DNA of 64,000 nt from Aneurinibacillus soli (GTDB taxonomy: Bacteria > Bacillota > Bacilli > Aneurinibacillales > Aneurinibacillaceae): contig NZ_AP017312.1 of the NCBI RefSeq assembly GCF_002355375.1, positions 2,001,001 through 2,065,000 on the forward strand, written 5' to 3'. Positions within the stretch are counted from its first letter, which is position 1. Every line of letters starts with the position of its first letter. The notes beneath the pieces were generated by a model, which saw nothing but the letters and a program-made list of their open reading frames with translations, was not told the DNA's origin and did no database searches. Positions 36,594-44,470 of the stretch are shown piece by piece. The position numbers and the translations under genes were made by a program.

Positions 36594-37258
36594 GCCAATT
36601 TTCAGTATTGGTAGTAGATGATGAAGCGCAGATGCGTGAGCTGATCATCATGTATTTGATAAAAGAAGGCTATGAATGTGTAGAGGCGGAAGACGGAGAG
36701 GAAGCGCTCGTACGACTTGCGGAACGCAGATTTGATCTGCTTGTGCTTGATGTCATGATGCCGAACATGGATGGGCTTTCGGTATGTATGAAAGTGCGGG
36801 AAAAATCCGATGTACCGATTATTTTCGTGACGGCACGGGGGGATGAATGGGATAAAGTAAACGGGCTTAGGATTGGAGCGGATGATTATATCGTCAAGCC
36901 ATTCAGTCCGCGTGAGCTTGTAGCCCGCATCGAAGCACTTCTGCGCCGCACTCGCCGCCAGGCGGATGACATCGTGCGGATTGGTCCGCTTGAGATGGAT
37001 ATTAAAGGGCACAAAGTACGGATTGATGGCGCCGATTTGTTTCTGACATTGAAGGAGTTCGACTTGCTCGCTTGCTTTACCCGCCATATTGGACAAGTAT
37101 TAAGTCGCGACCAGCTTCTGGAGATGGTATGGGGCTATGAATATTACGGCAACGCCCGTACAGTCGATACACATGTCAAAACGCTTCGTATGAAGCTTGG
37201 GGAGCATGCAGGTCTCGTTCAGACCGTCTGGGGAATCGGCTATAAGTTCGAGGTATAG
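36590..37258 (+). CDS. OmpR-family response regulator
   Basis: A 222-residue regulator. The receiver domain (1-120) has Asp10-Asp11, the phosphoacceptor Asp54 (LVLDVMMPN) and Lys103 (IVKPF). The C-terminal winged helix (125-222) shows LLACFTRHIGQVLSRDQLLEMVWG and RTVDTHVKTLRMKL. GTG start overlaps the previous stop. It is the partner of the histidine kinase two bases downstream. Target genes are not evident. Confidence 0.93.
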   Translation: MSQFSVLVVDDEAQMRELIIMYLIKEGYECVEAEDGEEALVRLAERRFDLLVLDVMMPNMDGLSVCMKVREKSDVPIIFVTARGDEWDKVNGLRIGADDYIVKPFSPRELVARIEALLRRTRRQADDIVRIGPLEMDIKGHKVRIDGADLFLTLKEFDLLACFTRHIGQVLSRDQLLEMVWGYEYYGNARTVDTHVKTLRMKLGEHAGLVQTVWGIGYKFEV

Positions 37259-37260
37259 CG

Positions 37261-38682
37261 GTGAGGGGATTTACGTTGAAGCTGAATCAGAGGCTGTGGC
37301 TACTCATAACATCCGGCATTGTGTTCACCGTGCTAATGTCGTATGGGCTAACGGAGTATTTATATGAAAAGTTGTATGTCCAGCAGGTCGAATCATCGCT
37401 GCGCTATCAGGGGGAACAAGTGGCTGGGATGTATAAAGGAGGACCGTTGACGGGTGCATTTCGTCAGCAGGCGGAGAAGTTCAACACCGTATCAGGAGCA
37501 GAGATTTATGTAACCGAAAATCAACGTGAGCTTGGAGCTTGTCTGCCGTTTGAAGTGGAGTACAATGCCCTTATTACCGAGGAGGAGCGTGGACGACTTC
37601 TGACGGGAAAAACAGTAAGCAAGATCGGATATGAAGAGCGGTTTGGCCGGAAGATTATGGCGGTAATCGTGCCGCTTCTAGATAATAAGCGTCTTGCAGG
37701 GATTGTGTATTTGTACGTACCACTTGCGACGATTACTGAGGCGTTTAGTGAAGCGCGTTATATTGTGCTAGCGACAGGTGGATTGTTTGTCCTGATCTCG
37801 ATGTATGCAGGCTTGCAAATCGTTACCCGTTTGACGAAGCCGTTGCGGGCGATGGAGGCAGCAGCGGGCGAGATGGCACGAGGCAATTTTGCTGCTCGTG
37901 TTGATGTTGGCATAACCGATGAAGTCGGCAGACTCGGCCATGCACTCAATCATATGGCGTCCGAACTTGCGGAAGTGGAACAGCAGCGCAAAGAATTCCT
38001 AGCAAATGTCTCACATGAACTTCGCACCCCGCTTAGCTACATCAAAGGATACAGCGAGGCGATGATCGAAGGAGTTGTGCAGGCAGAAGATGATAAGCAG
38101 CGGTATGTTACGCTCATTCACCGGGAGGCTGGACGCATGCAGCGACTTGTCCACGATCTGCTTGATCTTGCACGCCTTGAAGGAGAGACATATCCACTTA
38201 CGCTGAGACCGCTCCCGCTGGCCCAACTGGTGGAGGATACACTGGAGAAATTTTGTCCATTTCTTGAAGAGAAGAGCGCGCAGTTGACGATGGAACTTGA
38301 CCCGGATATGATCGTTATAGGGGATTTGGATCGGCTCGAACAGGTGATTCACAATTTGTGCGACAATGCACTGCGCCATCTTCCGGAAAACGGGCAGCTT
38401 ACGGTAACGCTGATAATGGCGGAAGGTGGACGATGCCGACTCACGGTGGAAGACAATGGACCAGGCATTCCAGAGGGTGAGCTTGCTCGGATCGGTGAGC
38501 GGTTCTACCGTGTGGATAAGGCCCGCAATCGTCGAAATGGCGGGAGCGGTCTCGGACTGTCCATTGTGCGGCAGATTGTTCACCTGCACGGCGGAACATG
38601 GACCATCGAAAGTACAGTTGGAACAGGTACGGCGGTATCCATTTATTTGCCGCTGTATGAATATGAGGAACCACAATCGTAA
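37261..38682 (+). CDS. Sensor histidine kinase
   Basis: A 473-residue membrane kinase: helix at about 13-32, an extracytoplasmic sensor loop to about 160, helix at about 165-190, HAMP (195-245), phosphoacceptor His252 in NVSHELRTPLSYIKGYSEAM and an HATPase domain with DNALRHL, EDNGPGIPE and GGSGLGLSIVRQI. It acts with the response regulator just upstream. GTG at 37261 is used. The signal is unknown; the neighbouring lipoproteins suggest an envelope cue. Confidence 0.93.
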   Translation: MRGFTLKLNQRLWLLITSGIVFTVLMSYGLTEYLYEKLYVQQVESSLRYQGEQVAGMYKGGPLTGAFRQQAEKFNTVSGAEIYVTENQRELGACLPFEVEYNALITEEERGRLLTGKTVSKIGYEERFGRKIMAVIVPLLDNKRLAGIVYLYVPLATITEAFSEARYIVLATGGLFVLISMYAGLQIVTRLTKPLRAMEAAAGEMARGNFAARVDVGITDEVGRLGHALNHMASELAEVEQQRKEFLANVSHELRTPLSYIKGYSEAMIEGVVQAEDDKQRYVTLIHREAGRMQRLVHDLLDLARLEGETYPLTLRPLPLAQLVEDTLEKFCPFLEEKSAQLTMELDPDMIVIGDLDRLEQVIHNLCDNALRHLPENGQLTVTLIMAEGGRCRLTVEDNGPGIPEGELARIGERFYRVDKARNRRNGGSGLGLSIVRQIVHLHGGTWTIESTVGTGTAVSIYLPLYEYEEPQS

Positions 38683-38695
38683 GGAGAGAGAAGCA

Positions 38696-39109
38696 ATGAT
38701 GAAACAGTACGTATGGATCAGACGAGCACTGCTACTTGTTTTTCTGCTGGTAGCACTTGTGGGCTGCTCGGCAAACAATGCGCCGCAGCCAGGCACGAAC
38801 GCGGAACCTGCGCCGATTGAAGTCGAATTCCAAACGAAGACATGGGCACCAAAAGTCGGGGAAACACTGACATTTAAGCTGGTCGTAACACAGAAAGGTA
38901 AGCCTTTGGATAATCCGGACAAAGTGTATGTGGAGCTCTGGAAAGACAAGCAGCGAGAAAATCATGAGACCGTTCAGCCGAAAAAAGTTGGAGCAGGTCT
39001 ATATGAATTGAAACAGACGTATAAGGAGCCAGGCACTTATTATTTGATGTATCATGTTGAAGCAGGCGAAGTGCATGAGATGTCAAAGCGAAAAGTTGTA
39101 GTGAAGTAA
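38696..39109 (+). CDS. YtkA/FixH-like lipoprotein
   Basis: A 137-residue lipoprotein with lipobox LVGC (Cys24) and one Ig-like domain of the YtkA/FixH kind (VGETLTFKLVVTQKGKPL, GLYELKQTYKEPGTYYLMYHVEAGE). AAGGAGAG precedes the ATG. It is the last gene of the YncE-like/RR/HK operon, 13 bp after the kinase. YtkA domains are often next to copper or respiratory proteins, but nothing here fixes the ligand. Confidence 0.8.
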   Translation: MMKQYVWIRRALLLVFLLVALVGCSANNAPQPGTNAEPAPIEVEFQTKTWAPKVGETLTFKLVVTQKGKPLDNPDKVYVELWKDKQRENHETVQPKKVGAGLYELKQTYKEPGTYYLMYHVEAGEVHEMSKRKVVVK

Positions 39110-39112
39110 AGA

Positions 39113-39155
39113 AGCTGTCCCAAGCCAGAACGTGGCGAATGGGGCAGCTTTTTTG
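39113..39155 (+). terminator. Terminator with conserved loop, next to repeat copy D
   Basis: GCTGTCCC pairs with GGGGCAGC, then TTTTTT. The loop CAAGCCAGAACGTGGCGAAT is almost identical to that of the terminator at 47961-48008, which also stands directly before an element copy. Confidence 0.88.
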
Positions 39156-39162
39156 TGTGATA

Positions 39163-39405
39163 TCGACAACGTGTGATGGTAAGGGAGTGGGAGAAGGAAG
39201 GAGCCGTTCGCTTCGGTACGCTTGCAGGGAAGCAATACTGTCCGCTCCAGAAGCCCGGCGAACGTGCCCGCAAAGAAGAGCCTACGATGTTGATTCACCG
39301 AAGTGTTGCGGGCAAAGGCTCGTTCGCCGTTCTCCCTCCGCTGAGTAGGCACGTACAGGCACTCTCTTGCTCCTTCCTTCTCCCACTCCCCGCACAACGT
39401 TTCGG
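39163..39405 (+). repeat. Inverted-repeat element, P1 unit (copy D)
   Basis: A 243-bp palindrome from CGACAACGTGTG to CGCACAACGTTTCG. Outer arms GGGAGTGGGAGAAGGAAGGA and TCCTTCCTTCTCCCACTCCC pair without mismatch. Inner arms CGAACGTGCCCGCAAAG and TTGCGGGCAAAGGCTCG; apex ACGATGTTGATTCACCG. This is the best uninterrupted model for the site hit by the IS110 element at 48 kb. Confidence 0.92.
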
Positions 39406-39533
39406 TTTACAAAAAACACGCGACGCCAGAACGGATTTTCTCGGGTCGCCACTGACTTTTTGGAAGCCTCCTTCCTTTACTTTTTACCTGCATAGCAAAA
39501 CTCAGCTTCTTGATACTGCTTGAGAGTTTTCAC

Positions 39534-39770
39534 CCAAACTGTGTCAGGAGCGGGATCGGGTGGGGCAACGGAATGCCTGTACGCGACTTCCCAGTGGAAG
39601 GGGACAGGCGAACGGGCTTTTGCCCACAATGCTTCGATGTACATACATCGTGGGCAATCTTTTGTGGGCGAGTTCGTCTGGCACCTGGAGCGGACAGTCT
39701 ATGCTTCCCTGTAAGCGTACCTAAGTGACGAGGCCCCACCCGATCCCGCTCCTTCACCACACGTTAGGGA
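39534..39770 (+). repeat. Inverted-repeat element, P2 unit (copy D)
   Basis: A 237-bp palindrome. Outer arms GGAGCGGGATCGGGTGGGGC and GCCCCACCCGATCCCGCTCC are perfectly complementary over 20 bp and unlike the P1 outer arms. Inner arms GGCGAACGGGCTTTTGCCCA and TTGTGGGCGAGTTCGTC; apex CGATGTACATACATCG. The 130-bp spacer to P1 is conserved in copies E and F. Confidence 0.92.
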
Positions 39771-39860
39771 AACCCTGCACCAAGAAAGTGGCTGTGTTGT
39801 GTCGCCTCGCCCATCCTTACATTCAGCCTTCGCATACAAGCACCCGCCCTTTTACTGCCT

Positions 39861-39870
39861 CATACTGTAT
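39861..39870 (+). promoter_or_regulatory. Possible sporulation sigma -10 element
   Basis: CATACTGTAT lies 28 bp before the YheC/D gene and fits CATAnnnTA of sigma-K and closely the sigma-E -10. No matching -35 is clear at the right distance. Confidence 0.3.
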
Positions 39871-39897
39871 AGGGGAAAACAGACAAGGAGGCGTGTG

Positions 39898-40989
39898 ATG
39901 AAAGTTCCGTATGTAGGCGTCCTGCTGAATCGGGCGATGTACAAAGGGATTCCAGCAGGAAAGACACAGACTGAAGTCCTTGCGTTTTATGAAGAAGGAG
40001 GAAAGTTGCATGGCATAAAACCGTGTTACTTCCGGCTTGAGGATATACAGCCGGGAAAATCCACGTTATGGGCATACGTCAAGAAAGGCGAGAAATACCG
40101 CCGAATGATTGTGCCTATGCCTCGGGTCATTCACAATCGGGCACTTTATTTTTCAGATGGGGAGAAAGGGAAGCTGAATGGTCTTGTGAAAGGAAACATT
40201 GCTGTTTTTAATCGGTGGAACCGTTACAGCAAACCGTATATTCAGGATTTATTGTGGAGCGATGCTCTTCTGCGTCCGCATCTCGCTCATACAGTGCGGG
40301 GTACGGTAGAAAATTTGCAGACTATGATGAAGAAATACCGTCAGTTATTTATTAAGCCGAACAGCGGAAGCATCGGATTCGGCATTATGCGGCTTGCACG
40401 TCAAAAGAACGGTTGGCGGCTGACGTATGCTGCATATGAAAACAAAAAGCGAATCTGGAGAAATGTAGATTTTAAAAATTCGATCCCGGCTCTCCTTCGG
40501 ATGAAGCTACATGGTGGGAGGTATCATATTCAGCGGCAGCTACCGCTTGCCACGTATAAGGAGAGACCGTTCGATCTACGGGTGTCCGTGCAGAAAGACG
40601 CGACTGGACACTGGCAGGTAACAGGAATGGTAGGTAAGGCTGCTCCGCATGGCCGATTTTTAAGCAATGTCGGGCAGGGCGGACGGGTATATCCCTTGTC
40701 TGTTCTGCTGACCGATCATCCGAAGCTTGAAATTAAAGCGGTCGAGAAAGCGGTCGAGGTATTTGCGCTGCGTGTAGTCTATAAGCTGGAACGTTCGATT
40801 GAGGGTCTAGCAGATGTGGGGCTTGATATCGGGATTACGGATGGAGGGACCCCGCTTTTCATTGAATGTAACGGACGCGATCAGAGGTACAGCTTCCGTA
40901 ACGGAAAAATGATCCGGGAGTGGAAGGCAACGTATGCCAATCCGATGGGATACGCACGCTATTTGCTCAACCGTGCATGTGAGGAGTAA
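39898..40989 (+). CDS. YheC/YheD-type ATP-grasp protein (spore-coat associated family)
   Basis: A 363-residue ATP-grasp protein. MKVPYVGVLLN at the start, then KKYRQLFIKPNSGSIGFGIM (ATP-binding Lys and glycine-rich loop, about 143-162), RPFDLRVSVQKD (about 222) and DVGLDIGITDGGTPLFIECNGRDQR (about 302-326; metal-binding Glu-x-Asn) are typical of the YheC/D endospore coat-associated family. The exact ligase reaction is unknown. ACAAGGAGGCG precedes the ATG. It is a single gene ending in a strong terminator. Confidence 0.87.
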   Translation: MKVPYVGVLLNRAMYKGIPAGKTQTEVLAFYEEGGKLHGIKPCYFRLEDIQPGKSTLWAYVKKGEKYRRMIVPMPRVIHNRALYFSDGEKGKLNGLVKGNIAVFNRWNRYSKPYIQDLLWSDALLRPHLAHTVRGTVENLQTMMKKYRQLFIKPNSGSIGFGIMRLARQKNGWRLTYAAYENKKRIWRNVDFKNSIPALLRMKLHGGRYHIQRQLPLATYKERPFDLRVSVQKDATGHWQVTGMVGKAAPHGRFLSNVGQGGRVYPLSVLLTDHPKLEIKAVEKAVEVFALRVVYKLERSIEGLADVGLDIGITDGGTPLFIECNGRDQRYSFRNGKMIREWKATYANPMGYARYLLNRACEE

Positions 40990-41005
40990 TCATGAATATC
41001 TCTAA

Positions 41006-41040
41006 AACAGAACGGTCTGAATTTCTCAGACCGTTCTGTG
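41006..41040. terminator. Bidirectional terminator
   Basis: ACAGAACGGTCTGA with TCAGACCGTTCTGT is a perfect 14-bp stem between convergent genes. Confidence 0.85.
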
Positions 41041-41048
41041 CCTCATAA

Positions 41049-41681
41049 TTATTTTATCTGTGGTACGTCGGAGAGTGTCAGCGGATCGGTTGGAGTGGAA
41101 GCATCCATGTGTCCGAGAAGCGTATCCGTTGCTTGACCGTCTAGGACGATCTTTGTATTCTTGAACCCGAACTGGTTCATGATCGTAGCGATTTGTTCCA
41201 TGAGGAACTGTTCACCTGTGGACCCGAGATTAGCGGCCTGCTTCACGTTTGAGGACAGGCTGACGATCGCTGTGTTTCCGTCTTTTTTCACGGATTGGAT
41301 CTCTACATTAGCTGGGAGCAGATTAACGAGCTTATGGCTTTTTGGCCCCTTCTGCCATGCTTTCAGTGCAAGCAGCGGGAGATCCTCTTCTTTCTCATAG
41401 GAGATCGAATGTGTTTCTTTATATTGAGTCATCAAATTATCATCACTGAATATAAGCTCGACATGTTTTTTCTGAACAGCCAATTTATCGGATTGCACAG
41501 GCTCAGTCGCTTTAGGAGCCTGCGTATTCACGTCTGTGTCCGCTTGTGTCTGAGTTCCGGTGTTCGGTACATTTGTGGTCGTTGGTGCTGGCGCATTTGT
41601 TGGTGTATTGGACGTATTCGTGCAGCCAGCCAGTCCGATTGTTACGGTCGCAGCGGCGAGTAAAGCGTAAGGTAAACGCAT
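41049..41681 (-). CDS. GerMN-domain lipoprotein
   Basis: A 210-residue lipoprotein: lipobox LAGC (Cys20), a Thr/Pro/Asn-rich linker to about 75, and a GerMN domain (VELIFSDDNLMTQYKE, LLALKAWQKGPKSHKLVNLLP, EQFLMEQIATIMNQFGFKNTKIVLDG). GerM lipoproteins take part in spore germination and the assembly of the SpoIIIA-SpoIIQ channel; single-domain forms are also known in vegetative envelopes. ATG at 41681 follows GAAGGATT. This form has one GerMN domain, not two as GerM has. Confidence 0.85.
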   Translation of the reverse strand: MRLPYALLAAATVTIGLAGCTNTSNTPTNAPAPTTTNVPNTGTQTQADTDVNTQAPKATEPVQSDKLAVQKKHVELIFSDDNLMTQYKETHSISYEKEEDLPLLALKAWQKGPKSHKLVNLLPANVEIQSVKKDGNTAIVSLSSNVKQAANLGSTGEQFLMEQIATIMNQFGFKNTKIVLDGQATDTLLGHMDASTPTDPLTLSDVPQIK

Positions 41682-41897
41682 AGCGTAATCCTTCCCTTCT
41701 GGCATAATACTTGCTGTTTATACTTTCATATTGTTACATAATACTTTACCACAAAACACCTGCATAAGTCCTAACTGGCAAAAACAGTTTAGGAAATAAA
41801 AATAATGTATAAAAATGCTCGGTTTTTATGCCGAAGGCGGGCAAAATCAAGTATAGTGTAGATATAAAAAGCAATACGATATACAGGAGTTGAATGT

Positions 41898-42569
41898 ATG
41901 GATCAATCATCGGTGCATTCGATTGTTCAAGCAATTAGCCAGACACTTCCCCAGGAAGCTTCCATTGCCATTGCAGACGAATCGAAATTTATTTATTACC
42001 AGCCGAGCCGGATGATCGATTTGAAGATCAAGCCGGGGGATACAGTTAAAGAAGGAACCCTTACACGCCGGGCCTTATCGGACAAGCAAAAGCTTGCTCA
42101 ATACCTTGAGGAGAGCGTATTTGGTGTGCCGTATTATGCGATGAGCACCCCGATTATCACACACGGACAGGCAGAAGGATGTGTTACGACCATTTTTCCG
42201 TCTTCTATGCAGCAGATTGACCGTTCGTTACCGCGGCATCACTTTTTGATCGGGCGTGGAGAAGACCGGTGGATTCCGATTCCGCTGTTTGATATTCAGT
42301 TCATTGAATCGGAGAAGGGGAAGACGTTCTTGCACACGGAGCGCGGCGTGTATTTGAATAAATACAGCCTTATTGAGCTCGAACGACTGCTGCCATCTGA
42401 TCGGTTTATACGCTGTCACCGTGCTTACATGGTGAATGTGCATTCGATTATGGAGATTCACCCGGATTTTCATTCCACGTTTGTACTGATCATGAATGAC
42501 CCGACACGCAGCCGTGTGCCGGTTAGTCAGAAATATGCCAGTGTATTCCGGCGCATGCTGGGCTTTTAG
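41898..42569 (+). CDS. LytTR-domain transcriptional regulator
   Basis: A 223-residue regulator. The N-terminal half (1-120) resembles a sensory PAS/GAF-type fold (SIAIADESKFIYYQPSRMID) and has no receiver Asp. The C-terminal LytTR DNA-binding domain spans 125-223 (IPLFDIQFIESEKGKTFLHT, DRFIRCHRAYMVNVHSI). LytTR proteins bind direct repeats spaced about two helical turns. Such repeats (TTTATC every 20 bp) lie at 42629-42674, between this gene and the CoA-transferase gene, so that gene is the likely target. The ligand of the sensor part is unknown. Confidence 0.87.
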   Translation: MDQSSVHSIVQAISQTLPQEASIAIADESKFIYYQPSRMIDLKIKPGDTVKEGTLTRRALSDKQKLAQYLEESVFGVPYYAMSTPIITHGQAEGCVTTIFPSSMQQIDRSLPRHHFLIGRGEDRWIPIPLFDIQFIESEKGKTFLHTERGVYLNKYSLIELERLLPSDRFIRCHRAYMVNVHSIMEIHPDFHSTFVLIMNDPTRSRVPVSQKYASVFRRMLGF

Positions 42570-42627
42570 AGAGGAGGACAATATTCCTTCTCTTTTTTAT
42601 TGGATTTTTTCTAGGGTTTTGAAAGGG

Positions 42628-42676
42628 TTTTATCATTATTTCTTCTGTTTTATCATTAAAAATTCTGCTTTATCTT
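42628..42676 (+). promoter_or_regulatory. Candidate LytTR-binding direct repeats
   Basis: TTTATC occurs at 42629, 42649 and 42669, exactly 20 bp apart; the first two are within the 11-mer TTTTATCATTA. A -10-like TATAAA lies further on at about 42719. Position between a LytTR gene and its neighbour supports operator use. Confidence 0.5.
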
Positions 42677-42773
42677 GAATATAAGGAGCTTGGTGTGCGG
42701 GCATGCTATCGTTAGTGTATAAATAATTTAAAAAACATAGAAAAAGAGAATAGTTTTAGTGGGAGGCTATACA

Positions 42774-44300
42774 ATGTTTTCTCAACGAATTCGCAACGAA
42801 GAATTGCGCAATCGTCTTGTCACAGCAGAAGAAGCTGCTACGTGGATTCAAAATGGTATGACACTCGGATTGAGCGGTTTTACCCGCGCCGGAGATGTTA
42901 AGCAGGTTCCACGTGCGCTGGTAGATCGTGCTAACAAGAGTGGACAGCCATTCAAAGTTAATGTATATACAGGAGCATCAATGGGATCTGAGATTGATGC
43001 GATTATGGCCGAAGCTGGCATCGTGAACATTCGCTTGCCATTTCAGGCAGATGGTCAGATGCGTGCGAAAATTAACGGTGGCGAAATTAACTACATCGAC
43101 CAGCATTTGTCGCACACATCAGAGGCTATCCGTTCTGGCTCGATTCCACCGATTGATGTCGCAATTGTGGAAGCGGTTGCAGTTACGGAAGATGGAGGGA
43201 TTATTCCGAGTACATCGGTCGGTAACTCGGCCATTTTTGCCGAATATGCCAAAGAAATCATTATTGAGTTAAACTTGCGTCAATCCCCGGCACTTGAAGG
43301 TATTCATGATATTTATACACCGGGCAAACAAGGGGAACGCGGACCGATTCCATTGACACAAGTAGATCAGCGTATTGGAACTACAGCCATTCATGTTGAT
43401 CCATCTAAGATCAAAGGCATTGTCGTAACAGATGAAGCCGATTCACCATCGACAATCGTTCCGCCGGATGAAGAAACAGCACAAATCGCAGCGCACCTGC
43501 TTGAATTGTTGCGTGCAGAAGTAGCCGCAGGACGTTTGTCGAATACGCTTGCACCGATGCAGTCTGGAATCGGCTCTGTAGCAAACGCAGTATTCCATGG
43601 CTTCCTCGATTCAGAATTCACGGATCTGGAAGTGTATTCGGAAGTGCTGCAGGATGCGGTATTCGATCTGCTTGATGCCGGCAAAATCCGCTTTGCATCT
43701 GGCTGCTCGATTACGCTCTCACCGGAGAAGAGCGATCAGGTTATGCGCGATCTGGAGAAATACAAAGATCGTCTGTTGCTTCGCCCGCAGGAAATTTCGA
43801 ATCACCCGGAAATCGTGCGTCGTCTCGGCTTGATCGCGATTAATACCGCACTTGAGTTCGATATTTATGGCAACGTGAACTCGACACACGTAATGGGTAC
43901 AAATATGATGAATGGCATCGGCGGCTCTGGCGACTTCGCCCGCAACTCTCGCCTTGGTATTTTTGTTACTAAATCAACAGCAAAAGGCGGCGCGATCTCA
44001 AGTGTGGTACCATTCGTGTCACATGTGGACCATACAGAGCACGATGTTGACATCGTGGTAACAGAGCAGGGGATTGCGGATCTGCGCGGATTAGCTCCGC
44101 GTCAGCGTGCACAATCGATCATCGACAACTGTGCACATCCGATGTATCGCCCGCAGTTGCAGGCGTACTTCGATGAGGCATGTCAGCGCGGCGGTCAGAC
44201 ACCACATGTATTAGAGAAAGCTTTCTCTTTCCATGATCGGTTCCGCGAGACTCGCTCCATGCTTGAGCAGGTGGAAGAAAAACAGCTTGTTACTAAGTAA
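42774..44300 (+). CDS. Acetyl-CoA hydrolase / succinyl-CoA:acetate CoA-transferase family
   Basis: A 508-residue class I CoA-transferase of the acetyl-CoA hydrolase/Cat1 type. Landmarks: GMTLGLSGFTRAGDVKQVP near the N-terminus, MQSGIGSVANAV near 263, NSTHVMGTNMMNGIGGSGDFARNS near 368-391 and VTEQGIADLRGLAPRQRA near 430. It moves CoA between acetyl-CoA and succinate (or hydrolyses acetyl-CoA), linking acetate overflow and the TCA cycle. GGGAGGCTATACA precedes the ATG at 42774. The adjacent LytTR regulator and repeats suggest regulated expression. Confidence 0.9.
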   Translation: MFSQRIRNEELRNRLVTAEEAATWIQNGMTLGLSGFTRAGDVKQVPRALVDRANKSGQPFKVNVYTGASMGSEIDAIMAEAGIVNIRLPFQADGQMRAKINGGEINYIDQHLSHTSEAIRSGSIPPIDVAIVEAVAVTEDGGIIPSTSVGNSAIFAEYAKEIIIELNLRQSPALEGIHDIYTPGKQGERGPIPLTQVDQRIGTTAIHVDPSKIKGIVVTDEADSPSTIVPPDEETAQIAAHLLELLRAEVAAGRLSNTLAPMQSGIGSVANAVFHGFLDSEFTDLEVYSEVLQDAVFDLLDAGKIRFASGCSITLSPEKSDQVMRDLEKYKDRLLLRPQEISNHPEIVRRLGLIAINTALEFDIYGNVNSTHVMGTNMMNGIGGSGDFARNSRLGIFVTKSTAKGGAISSVVPFVSHVDHTEHDVDIVVTEQGIADLRGLAPRQRAQSIIDNCAHPMYRPQLQAYFDEACQRGGQTPHVLEKAFSFHDRFRETRSMLEQVEEKQLVTK

Positions 44301-44363
44301 TATGAGATTATATAGATAAAGATACATTTGTGGAGAGAATCATTATAGAGACCGTAACGATAG

Positions 44364-44400
44364 CAAAACCCCCGGGCACATTCGTGAGCGGGGTTTTTGT
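44364..44400 (+). terminator. Terminator after CoA-transferase
   Basis: AAAACCCC and GGGGTTTTT close a stem-loop ending in five T. Confidence 0.85.
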
Positions 44401-44470
44401 CATTGTTTTTCTGCCATATTTTTTGTATAGTTGCATGCGTAAGCTTTTCCGGAATGAGGCCTGATACAAA

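Noticed and set aside
42692-42710. Sigma-54-like promoter TTGGTGTGCGGGCATGC before the CoA-transferase
   Set aside because: GG and GC are eleven bases apart instead of ten and the TTGC part is poor.
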